NCBI RefSeq assembly: GCF_006228185.1
Contig: NZ_CP040825.1
Coordinates: 434,001-498,000 of the forward strand
DNA from: Mycoplasma nasistruthionis
GTDB taxonomy: Bacteria; Bacillota_I; Bacilli_A; Mycoplasmatales; Metamycoplasmataceae
Direction of reading: 5' to 3'
Length of the DNA stretch: 64,000 bases
Part shown: positions 47,130 to 57,864 of the stretch, one piece after another
Numbering within the stretch: position 1 is the stretch's first letter
How the letters are laid out: each line of letters opens with the position of its first letter
Notes under the pieces: generated by a model
The model's input: the letters and a program-made list of their open reading frames with translations, nothing else
Database searches by the model: none
Told to the model about the DNA's origin: nothing
Program-made: the position numbers and the translations under genes

Positions 47130-47971
47130 TATAAAATCCTTTCTAATGCTGTTTTTTTAGGATAAAAAATATTTTCTTTAATTTCACCAACGCTGGCTAC
47201 TAAACCTAGTGAATTAATCATTAAAGCCTTGGTGTTAGGCATTTTAGTATTTAATTGTATTGGATTACCATTTGATAATTTTATAAACATATCAGGCATT
47301 AATTTAATAGTAGGCATAGAAATTAAATCCCAAAAATCAATCTTTTGAGTTTGATTCTCTGATAGATTATCTAATTCTATTTCACCTATTTTAGTTCTTA
47401 CTAAAGATGACATAACACAGCAACTATTTACTAACTTAGCAGTGTCATTTAACAACGTTCTAATATAAGTTCCTTCAGATACTTCTATTAATACTTTTGC
47501 TTCTTGTTTTGAGTAATCAAAGTTTAAAAGTTGATATTTATAAACCTCTATTTGTTGTGGTCTTAGTTCGACTTTTTCATTATTTCTTGCATATTCATAA
47601 GCTTTTTTACCATCTATTTTTTTAGCACTATAAATTGGTGGTATTTGTGTTTTAAATGCTTTTGCTTTTTGAATTGCTTCTTCAAACATTTCTTTAGTTA
47701 TTTTTGGTGTATCAATCTGTATCAAAGGCAAATCAGTGTCCAAACTGTCATTTGTATATCCAAACAAACATGTCGCAATGTATGTTTTATTTTTATTGTC
47801 TATAAACTCTAATAATTTTGTTTCAAAATCTGTCGCTACTATCATTAAACCGCTTGCTAGTGGATCTAAAATGCCACTATGACCTATTTTTTTAGTGTTT
47901 AATGACTTTGATAACTTACGAACTGAATTATTAGCAAAAGTGCCTGATTGTTTATGAAATTTATAAAACAT
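47129..47971 (-). CDS. truB: tRNA pseudouridine(55) synthase
   Basis: A 280-residue protein that modifies U55 of the T loop. It has KLSKSLNTKKIGHSGILDPLASG with the catalytic Asp (~37) and KIDGKKAYEYAR, as in TruB. The start has weak ribosome pairing (TTGGGGGC upstream). First gene of truB-cof-ribF, divergent from gmk. Confidence 0.95.
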   Translation of the reverse strand: MFYKFHKQSGTFANNSVRKLSKSLNTKKIGHSGILDPLASGLMIVATDFETKLLEFIDNKNKTYIATCLFGYTNDSLDTDLPLIQIDTPKITKEMFEEAIQKAKAFKTQIPPIYSAKKIDGKKAYEYARNNEKVELRPQQIEVYKYQLLNFDYSKQEAKVLIEVSEGTYIRTLLNDTAKLVNSCCVMSSLVRTKIGEIELDNLSENQTQKIDFWDLISMPTIKLMPDMFIKLSNGNPIQLNTKMPNTKALMINSLGLVASVGEIKENIFYPKKTALERIL

Positions 47972-48068
47972 GAAGCCCCCAATATGGTTTAAGTACTTAA
48001 ATAATATACTTTTTTAAATTAAAAATAAAATTTTTAATGATTAATAAATCAGTCAATTTTAAAAGTGT

Positions 48069-48085
48069 TATAATATTTAACAATT
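48069..48085 (+). promoter_or_regulatory. -10 box of the gmk operon (leaderless or nearly so)
   Basis: TATAAT at 48069-48074 leaves 11 bases to the ATG at 48086, with no Shine-Dalgarno sequence between. The start site would lie within about five bases of the ATG. Confidence 0.55.
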
Positions 48086-48700
48086 ATGAATAAAGATGTC
48101 AAGAAATTACCGATTATTATTTTTACAGGACCAAGTGGTGTAGGGAAAGGTACAGTTGAAAGATTGCTTTTCAACTTTGAAGAATTAAACCTTTCTCTAT
48201 CTTGCTCTGCAACAACAAGAGCACCACGTGATGGTGAATTAAACGGAGTTCATTATTATTTCATTGACACTGATTTATTCAGAAACAAAATTAAATCAAG
48301 AAAATTCATTGAATTTTCTTTTCACTTTGAAAATTATTACGGAACTTTATATTCTGAATTAGACAAAATTTATAAGAAAAAGAAAGTTCCATTACTTGAA
48401 ATTGAAACTTTTGGTGCAACAACCATTATGAAAAAATTTGCTAATCCAGATTCAAAAGAAAGCGAAAAATATAATCTGATTACAATTTTCCTAGCACCTC
48501 CAACAACTGATGATTTAAGGAAAAGAATTTTAAATCGTGGTTCTGAAAACTCTGTAACTTTAGAAAGAAGATTAAAGAAGGCAGAAGAAGAGCTTGAACA
48601 AAAAGACAAATTCAAATATGTTGTTATCAATGACGTCCCTGAAAAAGCTGCAAATAGAATTAGAAAAATTCTGCACAAGGAGTTAGGTCTTGACCATTAA
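48086..48700 (+). CDS. gmk: Guanylate kinase
   Basis: A 204-residue protein that converts GMP to GDP. P-loop GPSGVGKGT is at ~15-23, with SATTRAPRDGE and GVHYYF binding GMP. First gene of the plus-strand operon gmk-PP2C-kinase-rsgA-rpe. The order gmk, phosphatase, kinase, rsgA, rpe is the usual Firmicutes/Mollicutes order. Confidence 0.97.
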   Translation: MNKDVKKLPIIIFTGPSGVGKGTVERLLFNFEELNLSLSCSATTRAPRDGELNGVHYYFIDTDLFRNKIKSRKFIEFSFHFENYYGTLYSELDKIYKKKKVPLLEIETFGATTIMKKFANPDSKESEKYNLITIFLAPPTTDDLRKRILNRGSENSVTLERRLKKAEEELEQKDKFKYVVINDVPEKAANRIRKILHKELGLDH

Positions 48701-49469
48701 ATATTTTGCTGATTCAGTAATTGGACCAAGAAAGAAAAACGATGATAGAGTTCACGTCTTGCATGAACAAGACGTGACTTTAGCTTTGCTTTGTGATGGA
48801 ATTGGGTCTCATTATTTAGGCGATGTTGCTGCTAGTGTTGTAGTAGATACCTTTAGTAAACTTTTTAATGAAACTAAACGAATTCAAAAAGTTTCTGATG
48901 CTAAAAAATGAATTTATCAAAGCATTAATCAATCTAAAGAAAGTTTGAAAGAATATGTAATTCCTGGACGTAATTCACAGAACCTAGGAACAACTGCTGT
49001 TGGTGCATTGATTTTAAAATCTCTGAAAACTATTTTATTTTTTAATGTCGGTGATTCTAGAGCTTATGTATTAAAAAAAGATAAAGATTTAGTTCAAGTT
49101 ACTGTTGATCAAAATTTAGAAAATCAACTTCTTAAAATTGGTAAACAGCCTGATGTTCTCGAAATGGAACAGTTAAAATCTTTAACTAGTGCTATTTCAC
49201 CAGGTTTTACAACTACAATCGAAGTTTATGAAATACAAAAAAATGGTTTTGAAAATATTTCTAAAATTTTATTAACATCAGACGGTATTCATGGAGTGTT
49301 AAGTAAAAATGAAATAGAATTTCTGCTTAATAAACCAATTCCACCAAGAGCAATAGTTCAAGAATTGATAGAAAATGCAAATTATTCAAATCCAACTGAC
49401 AATATGAGTGCTATTGTTGTTGAATTTTTTGAAGATTTAGAGTTAGGAGCAAACAATGAATATAAATAA
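48690..49469 (+). CDS. PP2C-type Ser/Thr protein phosphatase
   Basis: 259 residues. Metal-binding motifs are NDDRVHV (~17-23), LLCDGIGSH (~33-41), GDSRAY, LTSDGIH and PTDNMS, all in PP2C order. It starts at TTG 48690, inside gmk, supported by AAGGAG eight bases upstream; no ATG fits. Trp TGA at ~75. It reverses phosphorylation by the adjacent kinase. Confidence 0.93.
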
Positions 49470-50451
49470 TTTTGTCCCTGAAAATTCTACAATTTATCAA
49501 AAATACACAATCAAGAGAATAATTGGTCAAGGTGGAATGGGTTGTGTTTTTTTAGTAGTTGATAATGAAGACCCTTCAAAACAATATGCCTTAAAATACC
49601 TTCACCCAATGGCTGATGCAATTACTGTAAAAAGATTTAAAGAAGAAGTGAATTTACTAAGAAAAATTCAATCAAACTACATTCCAAAACTGTATTCATA
49701 TTGCTTTTTAGACAAAGAAAGCTATTATGTTATGGATTATATTCAAGGAAACACTTTGTTTAATGTAATTCGTGCTGAAGGTGCGATGAATGCAAAAAGA
49801 GCAAGAAATTTTCTTAAAAAAACCGCTGAAGCAATTGGTGAATTACATGCGAATGGAGTTATTCACAGGGATATAAAAAGTCAAAACATTATTTTAACCA
49901 ATACCAATGAAGTTAAAGTCATCGATTTAGGAATTTCTTTAACTAAAGATTCACAACGTTTAACAAAAGTTAACGCTGTAATTTGTAGCCCATTTTATGC
50001 AGCTCCTGAATACAGTATTAAAAATGCTGAAATCACAAAAGCAGTTGATATTTATGCGCTTGGTGTTTTAATGTTTGAAATGTTAACTGGTCAATATCCA
50101 TTCGAAGGTGCAAGAGATCAAGATACTATTTCAATGCACTACAAAAACACCTTCCCATCACCAAAAGATTTTGTAACAGTTCCTCAACCATTAGCTAACG
50201 TTGTTATTAAAGCTACTGCTAAACGTCCGGAAGACAGATATGAATCTGTTTATGACTTAATTAATGATTTAGAAACTTCATTAGATGCTTCTAGAGTATT
50301 TGAAAAACCTCTTGTTCCTAAGACTTTAAAACCCAAAAAAACCTTATCTCAAAGAATTAACTCTAATGCATTTTTAATTAGTTGTATCGTTATTATTTTG
50401 CTAATTATTATTGGATTTGGAATTGCTTTATACTTCTTAGGATTGTTCTAA
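49456..50451 (+). CDS. Membrane Ser/Thr protein kinase without PASTA domains
   Basis: 331 residues. GQGGMGCVF is the Gly-rich loop (~23-31), ALKYL holds the ATP-binding Lys, HRDIKSQN is the catalytic loop, and VIDLGIS stands where DFG is usual (DLG). SPFYAAPE follows. One C-terminal membrane helix (~307-329) ends the protein a few residues later, so the extracellular PASTA repeats of PrkC are absent and no muropeptide sensor exists, in keeping with a wall-less cell. It overlaps the phosphatase gene by 14 bases. Confidence 0.94.
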   Translation: MNINNFVPENSTIYQKYTIKRIIGQGGMGCVFLVVDNEDPSKQYALKYLHPMADAITVKRFKEEVNLLRKIQSNYIPKLYSYCFLDKESYYVMDYIQGNTLFNVIRAEGAMNAKRARNFLKKTAEAIGELHANGVIHRDIKSQNIILTNTNEVKVIDLGISLTKDSQRLTKVNAVICSPFYAAPEYSIKNAEITKAVDIYALGVLMFEMLTGQYPFEGARDQDTISMHYKNTFPSPKDFVTVPQPLANVVIKATAKRPEDRYESVYDLINDLETSLDASRVFEKPLVPKTLKPKKTLSQRINSNAFLISCIVIILLIIIGFGIALYFLGLF

Positions 50452-51299
50452 TGCAATGTAAAATTTTTAAAATAATAGCAAATCAATACACTTTAAAATG
50501 TCAAGGTCAGGAACAAGAAGTTGTTTTTCCACTTGCTGGAAAATTAAGATTAAATGACTTTAGTCCAGTTGTCGGAGATAATGTTATAGTTGAAAATGGC
50601 TTAATAGTTGAGGTTTTAGAAAGAGAAAATTCTTTTATTAGACCAAAAGTTGCCAACGTTGATCAAATGATTGTTTTTATGTCAATAAAAGAACCTGAAT
50701 TTCAAAACTATTTAGTTGATAAATATTTAGCAACTATTGAAAGCAAAGATATAAAACCAATTATTTTTTTAACTAAAGTGGATTTAGATCTAGATTTAGC
50801 TAATCAAATAAAAGATTTGTATCAAAAAATGGGTTATTCAGTTTATTTAATTGATAATAAAAATGAGCAACAATTGAATTTACCAGAAAACTTATTCACA
50901 GATAAATATAATGTTTTTATGGGTCAAACAGGAGTCGGAAAAACAACCACTTTAAACAAGCTTGGAAATTTTGACTATCAAACTCAAGAAATCTCAAAAG
51001 CACTCAATAGAGGTAAACACACAACAAGAAACGTGGCAATATCTAAATTGTTAAATGGTTATTTAATTGACACACCTGGCTTTTCGTCTCTTGATTTGTT
51101 TTTAAGCCCTATAGAGTTAGCTCAAAGTTTTAAAACTTTCAAAGAATTGTCAAAAACATGCAAGTTCAGAAATTGTTTACATATCAACGAATCTGAAAGC
51201 AACTGCGCTATTAAACAGAACTTAAACACTGATTTAATACCACAAATCAGATATAATAACTATATTAAAATGCAAAACGAATTAAAGGGAACAAAATAA
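50451..51299 (+). CDS. rsgA: Ribosome small subunit GTPase RsgA
   Basis: A 282-residue circularly permuted GTPase: TKVD (G4) comes before GQTGVGKTTTLN (G1) and DTPGF (G3). An N-terminal OB fold and a C-terminal zinc-binding CKFRNCLH...NC complete the family pattern. The start is the ATG of TAATG at 50451; an upstream in-frame extension is inside the kinase gene. It assists late 30S maturation. Confidence 0.96.
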   Translation: MQCKIFKIIANQYTLKCQGQEQEVVFPLAGKLRLNDFSPVVGDNVIVENGLIVEVLERENSFIRPKVANVDQMIVFMSIKEPEFQNYLVDKYLATIESKDIKPIIFLTKVDLDLDLANQIKDLYQKMGYSVYLIDNKNEQQLNLPENLFTDKYNVFMGQTGVGKTTTLNKLGNFDYQTQEISKALNRGKHTTRNVAISKLLNGYLIDTPGFSSLDLFLSPIELAQSFKTFKELSKTCKFRNCLHINESESNCAIKQNLNTDLIPQIRYNNYIKMQNELKGTK

Positions 51300-51964
51300 T
51301 GAAAAAATATGTTACTCCTAGTCTTTTAAATGTCGAAAAAGACAAAAGACCAGCTATGGCTGACACATTAGTACAAAACGGAATTAAATGAATTCACTAT
51401 GATGTTATGGATGGTAAATTTGTGCCAAATACAGCTATTGAAGTGGACGAAATTATTAACATTGATCAAAATCATTCAAAACACCTTAAAGATGCACATT
51501 TAATGGTTGTTGATCCTTATGAATATGTGGATCAAGTTAAAAATAACGTAGATTTTATTACATTCCATTATGAAGCCATTTCAAATGATTTAGTAAAGTA
51601 TCAAGAATTTCTAGAACAAAATTATCATGATTTAAAATTAGGTTTAGCTATTAAACCAAACACTACTGTGGAAGAAATAAAACAATTTTTACCTAAATTA
51701 TCACTTGTTTTAGTTATGTCAGTTGAACCAGGTGCTGGTGGTCAAAAATTCATGCCTTCAGCCTTAGATAAAATTGCTGAATTAAAAGCTTTAAGAGATT
51801 TAAATGGTTATGACTATTTAATTCAAGTTGACGGTGGAATCAACTCAACTACAGGTCCTGAATGTTTTAGTGCTGGTGCTGATGCATGTGTTGCTGGAAC
51901 TTATATTGTTGTTGAACCAACTAAAGAAAGAATTGATTCAGTTTTAGGAAAATTCGCAAAATAA
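51299..51964 (+). CDS. rpe: Ribulose-phosphate 3-epimerase
   Basis: A 221-residue TIM barrel. It has the family segments HYDVMDGKFVPN (~33-44), HLMVVDP, SVEPGAGGQKF and QVDGGIN. The Trp TGA at ~31 hides the N-terminus. TAATG overlap with rsgA. Last gene of the operon. Confidence 0.96.
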
Positions 51965-51965
51965 T

Positions 51966-51989
51966 AAAAAAGTCCGAAAGGACTTTTTT
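51966..51989. terminator. Terminator between convergent rpe and lipoprotein genes
   Basis: The stem AAAAAAGTCC/GGACTTTTTT with loop GAAA has U runs in both directions. It starts just after the rpe stop and overlaps the stop of the lipoprotein. Confidence 0.9.
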
Positions 51990-52962
51990 AATTGCTTTCT
52001 GAAAGACTTTGGATAAAGCTTTCAATTGAATGTTGTGAATTGGTGAATAATGTAGAATCAAAGTTGAAGAACTTATTATATTGATTTAAAACACTTTCAG
52101 CCACTTCTTTATTTGATTCATTTTTTTCTGCTACTTCAGTCATTTTTAGAACCATGTTTTTAAATAAATCATTATGATTTTTGAAAATGTATAACAATAA
52201 TTTTAGAAAGTTGTTGATGTCGTCAAAATTAGTTTGTTGTGTTTGAAAATAACCAACAAAATCTTTTTGATAAAAAGCGATTTCAGGGGCGTTTTGATAA
52301 TTGTTTCAACTTTTATTAATATTTGACTTAAGTTTTACAAGAAAAATAGTTAACAGCTTTTCTTTTTCCAGATCACTTCAATTATGTAAATGTGAAGTGT
52401 CTGAAAATAAGGCAAATAAGTTTTGATTTCAAACATTTATTTTATTAATATTTTGATTCGCTTTTTCAATAGTTTGAATATTTTTTTCAAATTTTAAATT
52501 AAACTCTGAAGTTTTTGTAATCAATTCTTTTACTGTAGAATTGTTAAAAGCTTGAAAAAAACTTACAAGCAAAGTATCTAAGTTATTTTGTGAAAACAAA
52601 GCTTTTTGTTTAAAACTGGTAAAAGTTATTGTATTTATAGATGCACCTAGTGTTTTACGATGATTTTTTAAGGTAGTTAAAACATTATTTAACTTTATAA
52701 AATCATTAAATCTTTCTTGGATATTTGCAACTTGATTATTAGTTAAACTTTTATTAACATCAGCATTAATTTCTTTTTTAAACTCTTGATATGTTTTAAA
52801 AGTTTCAGGAATTGCTTCAAGTTTTGTTTGAATTATTTTGTTTAAAAAACCTTGTCTTGAACTACTTGTTTCTACTTGGTTTTGACTATTGTTGCAAGCT
52901 ACAGCAACTAAAGCTGGTGATACTGCTAAAATTGGTGTAAATAAAAATATTTTTCTTGACAT
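51988..52962 (-). CDS. Hypothetical lipoprotein
   Basis: A 324-residue lipoprotein with lipobox VAVAC. The mature part is rich in Asn, Lys, Phe and Gln and predicted mostly helical, without Cys. Several Trp TGA codons lie between 52198 and 52428. A good AAGGAAG ribosome site is present. No family recognised; it sits alone between rpe and the tRNA genes. Confidence 0.8.
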
Positions 52963-53049
52963 TTGAACTTCCTTTGTGTATAATTATTTTACCAGTAATT
53001 AATTAATAATATTTTTTAATTAGATACTTCTATTTAAGAAAAAAGATGT

Positions 53050-53055
53050 TATAAT
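53050..53055 (+). promoter_or_regulatory. -10 box of the tRNA-Tyr/tRNA-Gln unit
   Basis: TATAAT lies 12 bases before the tRNA-Tyr start. The -35 region is not clear. Confidence 0.55.
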
Positions 53056-53066
53056 TATTGAGTATC

Positions 53067-53150
53067 TGGGGGATAGCAAAGCGGCCAAATGCGGGTGGCT
53101 GTAACCCACTTTCTTAGGATTCGGGGGTTCGAATCCCTCTCCCCCCACCA
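53067..53150 (+). tRNA. tRNA-Tyr (GTA) with a defective first acceptor pair
   Basis: A class II tRNA with a long variable arm, anticodon GTA in GGTGGCTGTAACCCAC, T loop TTCGAAT and an encoded CCA. The acceptor reads TGGGGGA against TCCCCCC, so pair 1-72 is T-C. Six G instead of five at 53068-53072 would give a perfect stem. Confidence 0.9.
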
Positions 53151-53155
53151 TTTAT

Positions 53156-53230
53156 TGCCCCATAGCCAAGCGGTAAGGCATCGGGTTTTGGTTCCGACAT
53201 GCGTTAGTTCGAATCTAACTGGGGCAGCCA
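53156..53230 (+). tRNA. tRNA-Gln (TTG)
   Basis: 75 bases. Acceptor TGCCCCA/TGGGGCA is fully paired, anticodon TTG, T loop TTCGAAT, encoded CCA. It follows tRNA-Tyr by five bases. Confidence 0.95.
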
Positions 53231-53251
53231 TATCACTAAATAAGTGTAATC

Positions 53252-53282
53252 ATAACTTAGCATTGCTAAGTTATTTTTTTGC
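53252..53282 (+). terminator. Terminator of the tRNA unit
   Basis: A perfect 10-base stem ATAACTTAGC/GCTAAGTTAT with a three-base loop, then T7. Confidence 0.9.
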
Positions 53283-53302
53283 TTTTTTTTAAAATTTTTG
53301 CA

Positions 53303-53334
53303 ACAAAAAAAACAAGCATTATTTAATGCTTGTT
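53303..53334 (-). terminator. tex terminator
   Basis: The stem AACAAGCATT/AATGCTTGTT with a four-base loop is followed by a long T run on the minus strand. Confidence 0.85.
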
Positions 53335-53362
53335 TGATTTTTGGGTCGATATTAATCTAATA

Positions 53363-55501
53363 TTAAATTTCAACTCCTGAAAGTCTATTTCTTTCAGGGT
53401 CAATTTCTGTAATTTCAATTTCTAAAATTTCGCCAGGTAAATATTTCTCATAAATGCTTTGGTTTGGTTCTAGTTTTAATTTTGTTTGATGGACAAATAA
53501 ACTTTGTTTTAGTCCTATATATAGGAATATTCCAAAATCAGTAATATTTTCAACTGTTCCTTTAACTTTTGTTCCAATTTTTAAATCTGAAAGTTCAGTT
53601 AATGAATCTTTTAAAATAAATCCTTCTTTTTGATCTGAAATTAATTTAATTGGACTTGCAAACGCTTTTAAAATTAATTCTGCTAAATATTGATCAATAT
53701 TATATTTTGACACAAGCTCATCAATTTTAATTGATGAAACATCAATTCCTCTTTCATCTAACTCTAGGTTATAGTCCTTAATAATTTTGTTAGCTATCTT
53801 ATAAGACTCAGGGTGAATAATAGTTTTATCTAAGAAATTATCTGAATTAAAAATTCTTAAGAAACCAATACATTGTTCAAACGTTTTTGCACCAATTCCT
53901 GCAACTTTTTTAACTTCATCACGAGATTCGAATTTTGGATTTTTCTTTGAATTACGGTAGTCAATTATATTTTGTGCATGACGTTTACTTAATCCTGCAA
54001 CATAAGTCAAAATAGCTTTTGTTGCTGTATTTAAGTCAACCCCTGTTTCATTAACGACTTTATTGACTTTGAAATTTAAATAACTTTCAAGTTCTTTTTG
54101 ATTAACATCGTGTTGATATTGTCCAACACCGATTGATTTAGGATCGATTTTAACAAGTTCATTTAATGGGTCTAAGAATTTACGCCCAATATTAATTGCA
54201 CTACGTTGTTCAACACTTAGTGTAGGAAATTCTTCAATCGCAACTTGTGATGCTGAATAAACTGAAGCTCCAACCTCAGAAACAATGGCATATTTAATGT
54301 TTAAGTTTAAATGTTTAATTAAATCAGCCACAAACCTTTCTGTTTCTCTTGATGCTGTTCCATTTCCAATAACAATGATGTCAATATTATGCTGCTTAAT
54401 CATCTTTGTCATGATTTCACGAGCTTTATCCACTTGTTTTCTAGGCTCATTTGGATAAATTACATCAATACCTTTAACTTCTCCATTTTCAGATAATGCA
54501 GCTAATTTACATCCATTAACAAAAGCTGGATCTATGGCTAAAATATTATGTCCTGAAACTGCTGGGGCTTTTAGTAATTTTTCAACATTGTTTGAAAAAA
54601 TCTGAATTGCTGAACTTTGTGCAACTTCAAATAGATCACTAAAAATTTCACGTTCAATACTTGGTAATATTAAACGTTTTAATGAGTCTTTTAAAGCATC
54701 ATAAACGTTATTTTTGTTGTTTCTTGATTTGTCAATAACCTTTAGAATGATGATTTCTAAATATTCTTGTTTATAGTCAAAATTAACTTTTATATAACCT
54801 AGTTTTTCAGCCCTGTTGATTGCTAAAACATTATGGTTTTTAATGTACTTAATTGGAATTTTGTATTCGTAATAATTTTGAAACTTTTTAGTAGTGTCTT
54901 CTTGGATTTTTTTACCTTTTGATGTATTAATAGTTCCATAAGCTATAATATTTTGTTTAATACCTTCACGTATATTAAAGTCCTGTGAAATTCATTGTGC
55001 AATAATATAATTAGCGTTTTCTAAGGCAAATTCTACGCTTGGTATATTTGCATTATCCACATATTTTTTAGCTTCTCTAATGCGATCAAATTTAGGATTT
55101 TTATTTTCAAAAATAGCCTTTGCTAATGGTTCTAAACCAAGTTCAATGGCTTTTGAAGCTTTTGTTACTTTACCGACTTTAAACGGTTCATAAAGTGCTT
55201 CTAATTCGCTTTTGGTTTGAGTGTTTAGAATTTTATTTTTTAAATCTTCAGTTAATAAATCTTTTTCAGTCAAGATTTTAATAATTGATTCTTGCCGTTC
55301 TAATAATTCTTTTTTATATTTAAAAGTTTCTTCAATTTTGTAAATAACTTCTTCGTTTAATCCGCCAGTTAGTTCTTTACGATAACGTGAAATAAAAGGG
55401 ACAGTGTCACCTTGATTCAACATTTCTAAAACAACTTCCACTTGTTTGACAGTAATATTAAGTTCTTTAGCAACTAGTTCATTAGGGTTTTTGTTAGCCA
55501 T
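53363..55501 (-). CDS. tex: Tex-like RNA-binding protein
   Basis: 712 residues. The N-terminal helical part has QGDTVPFISRYRKELTGGL, the YqgF-like core holds NGTASRETERFV and an SEVGASVYSAS segment, HhH repeats follow (GAKTFEQCIGFLRI), and a C-terminal S1 domain (~640-712) has KGTVENITDFGIFL. AAGGAGA before the ATG. A transcription/RNA surveillance factor of uncertain exact job. Single-gene unit. Confidence 0.95.
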
Positions 55502-55561
55502 AGTTTCTCCTTTTTTGTAGTTTTCTAATTATAAGCATTTTTATAATCTTTATTTAAAAAT

Positions 55562-55594
55562 AAAAATCGTTTCACTAAATTTAGTGAAACGATT
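55562..55594 (-). terminator. Terminator of the ldh-glpF unit
   Basis: A perfect 30-base palindrome (AATCGTTTCACTAAA and its complement, no unpaired loop) is followed on the minus strand by a T-rich tail. Confidence 0.85.
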
Positions 55595-55612
55595 AAAAAA
55601 TTATTATTTTTC

Positions 55613-56677
55613 TTAATTATTATCAGGTTTATTGTAATCAGACGGTTTTTCCATAACTTGTGATTTGTAGTTGTGGAATGAAATAACTTTAACAATGAAT
55701 GGGTTAATAAATGTTTTTGTTAGACCTTGTACAAATAAGTAAAATACTGGAGCTAATAAATCACCTAAAATCATTGCTACTGTTCCATAAATAATTGATT
55801 GAAATACGTGTCCTTTAGCAGCTAATCCATCAGCAAATCCATAGTTAGCTACACCAATATGACTACCTAAATGGTTAACTCCACCTTCTGTTGAAAGGCT
55901 TAGTAAAGCAGGGAATTGTTGTGCAAAACCACGTGCCGGGTTAATTGCAGCGGTTCCTCCTAATAATCCCATTCAAACACTTAATGAAATAATGAACATA
56001 ATCATTAAATCACGATATTTATTGTTGATGTTTGGTGAAAAAATTGGGAATAATAAAACTCCTGTCATTATCATTTCGATAAAGAAAATTCATGCTGTTC
56101 CTGCTGAAATAGCGCTTGAAATATTTGCTGGATTTCCTGTTGCTGGTTTAAATGGTGGAAATACTTTTGCAGCTGAATTCACAGCTGAAATAGGTAAGTT
56201 TGATAATCCTTCAGGATTTCCGATTTTACCAATTCCAAAAATAATTGCACCGGCTGTAAAAGCACCCAAGATTTGAATGAAAATTTTAAAGCTTGTGTAA
56301 TATCCGTTGTTTGTACCGTTTAAATAACGGAAAATACTTACCGCTGGGTTTAAATCACAACTTCAACGTAAAAATAAGAATAAACAAATTCCAACTGCAA
56401 TAAATCCTGCGTAAAATCCAACAATGATTGGGTGAATTAAATATTCTTCAATAACTCTATCTTTAGTTACAAAAGTACTTAACCCTGCTAATAATAATGA
56501 AATTAAAATTGTTCCAAAATATTCTGATAAACCATGAATCATTCATGTTTTAGCATCTTTTGGTTTTTCAGCATTTTGTCTTTTTGCTTCTGTAAGCTTA
56601 AAAGGTGAAAACACCTTTGCTAAAGTGCTTTTAAAGGTAACGTTGTGCTGATTTACATTTTCTAAATGCTTATCCAT
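55613..56677 (-). CDS. glpF: Aquaporin family glycerol facilitator
   Basis: A 354-residue channel, longer than the ~250-280 usual because of a ~45-residue charged N-terminal extension. Two NPA boxes are seen, CDLNPAVSIF (~112-121) and NPARGFAQQF (~247-256). About six membrane helices. The Asp/Arg after NPA favour a glycerol-type pore (NPARG), though the usual NPARD is changed. The start overlaps the upstream dehydrogenase by 8 bases. Confidence 0.88.
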
Positions 56678-57707
56678 TTAAAACCTTTCCGTTATCTAGG
56701 AGTCTTAATGCGTTTGCAAAATCACCTTTAGCAGCAGCATCTGCATGATCTAAAGTTGCTTTAGCAATTTGAGTTAAAGCTAAGTCGGTTAAAAACGCTT
56801 GGTGAGATGTAATTAAAACATTTGGATGAGCGATTAATTCTTTTCACTCTGGGTCTAATTGTTCTAATTCAGCTTTAACTGCTGAAACATCTTCATAGAA
56901 ACGACCTTCTTCACGTTCTAAAACATCAGCTGCATAACCTTTAACTTTACCTGAATTTAATCCATTTAACATTGCTTTAATATCAACAATTTCACCACGA
57001 GCAGTATTAACAATAACCACTCCGTCTTTCATGATATTAATAGCTGCTTGATTAATTAAATATCTTGTTGAAGGTAGTAATGGACAGTGAATTGAAATAA
57101 AGTCTGATTCTTTTAACAATTGTGTTAATGAAACAAATTCAAAACCAAATTGGTTAGCTAAGTCAGGAAAGTTTTGTTGTGCAAATGAATCAAATACAAT
57201 AACTCTTGCTCCTGTCGCTTTAGCTATTTTGATAAATGTTTGACCGATTTTACCTGAACCAATAACTCCAACTGTTGAATTACCAATACATTTTCCTTCA
57301 AGCCCATTTAATGAGAAATTGTAGTTTTCAACCCTTTTGTTAGCTGTAATTAAATTACGATTTAGAGCTGATAAACCTGCAAAGGCAAATTCACCAATAC
57401 TTTCAGCTGAGTAGTTAAAAATTCTGAAAACTTCAATCCCTAATTGATTAGCTTTTGCAACGTCAATTTTGTTGTATCCCATTGATCTTTGGAATCAGTA
57501 CTTAACACCTAGTTTTGACAATACTTCTAAAATAACCTTGTCTCCATAAGTATTAACAAAACAGCAAACTGCGTCATATCCCTTAGCTAAAGAAACTGTA
57601 TTTAAGTTTAAATTTTCTTTAAAGAAAGTAATTTCATGACGATTATTGTTGTAAAGATTAAATGATTCAATGTCATAATCTTTGGCGTCAAAAAACGCTA
57701 TTTTCAT
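56670..57707 (-). CDS. ldhA: D-lactate dehydrogenase (D-isomer-specific 2-hydroxyacid dehydrogenase)
   Basis: 345 residues. The Rossmann motif GVIGSGKIGQ is at ~152-161, NTARGEIVD carries the substrate-binding Arg, a Glu is in DVLEREEG, and the catalytic His is in TSHQAFLT (~303). Two Trp TGA codons. TAGGAG before the ATG. It would regenerate NAD+ by reducing pyruvate. D-LDH in an operon with a glycerol channel links glycerol entry to fermentation (inference). Confidence 0.92.
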
Positions 57708-57815
57708 GTATAACTCCTATTTTTATGTAATATAATCAGATTATTTTAATTATAAATTATTTAATTAATTTAATTACTTGAATTTTAGCATAGCTGAAAG
57801 TCAAGCATAAAAAAC

Positions 57816-57851
57816 AAAAACACCATTTTTAGTCTAAAAAATGGTGTTTTT
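57816..57851 (-). terminator. Terminator after the YwaF-like gene
   Basis: A 15-base stem AAAAACACCATTTTT/AAAAATGGTGTTTTT with A/T runs both sides. Functional on the minus strand after 57865. Confidence 0.85.
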
Positions 57852-57864
57852 TTTAACTTTTTAG

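Noticed and set aside
53089-53292. Open frame over the tRNA genes
   Set aside because: It spans tRNA-Tyr, tRNA-Gln and the terminator, so the sequence is explained by RNA genes.
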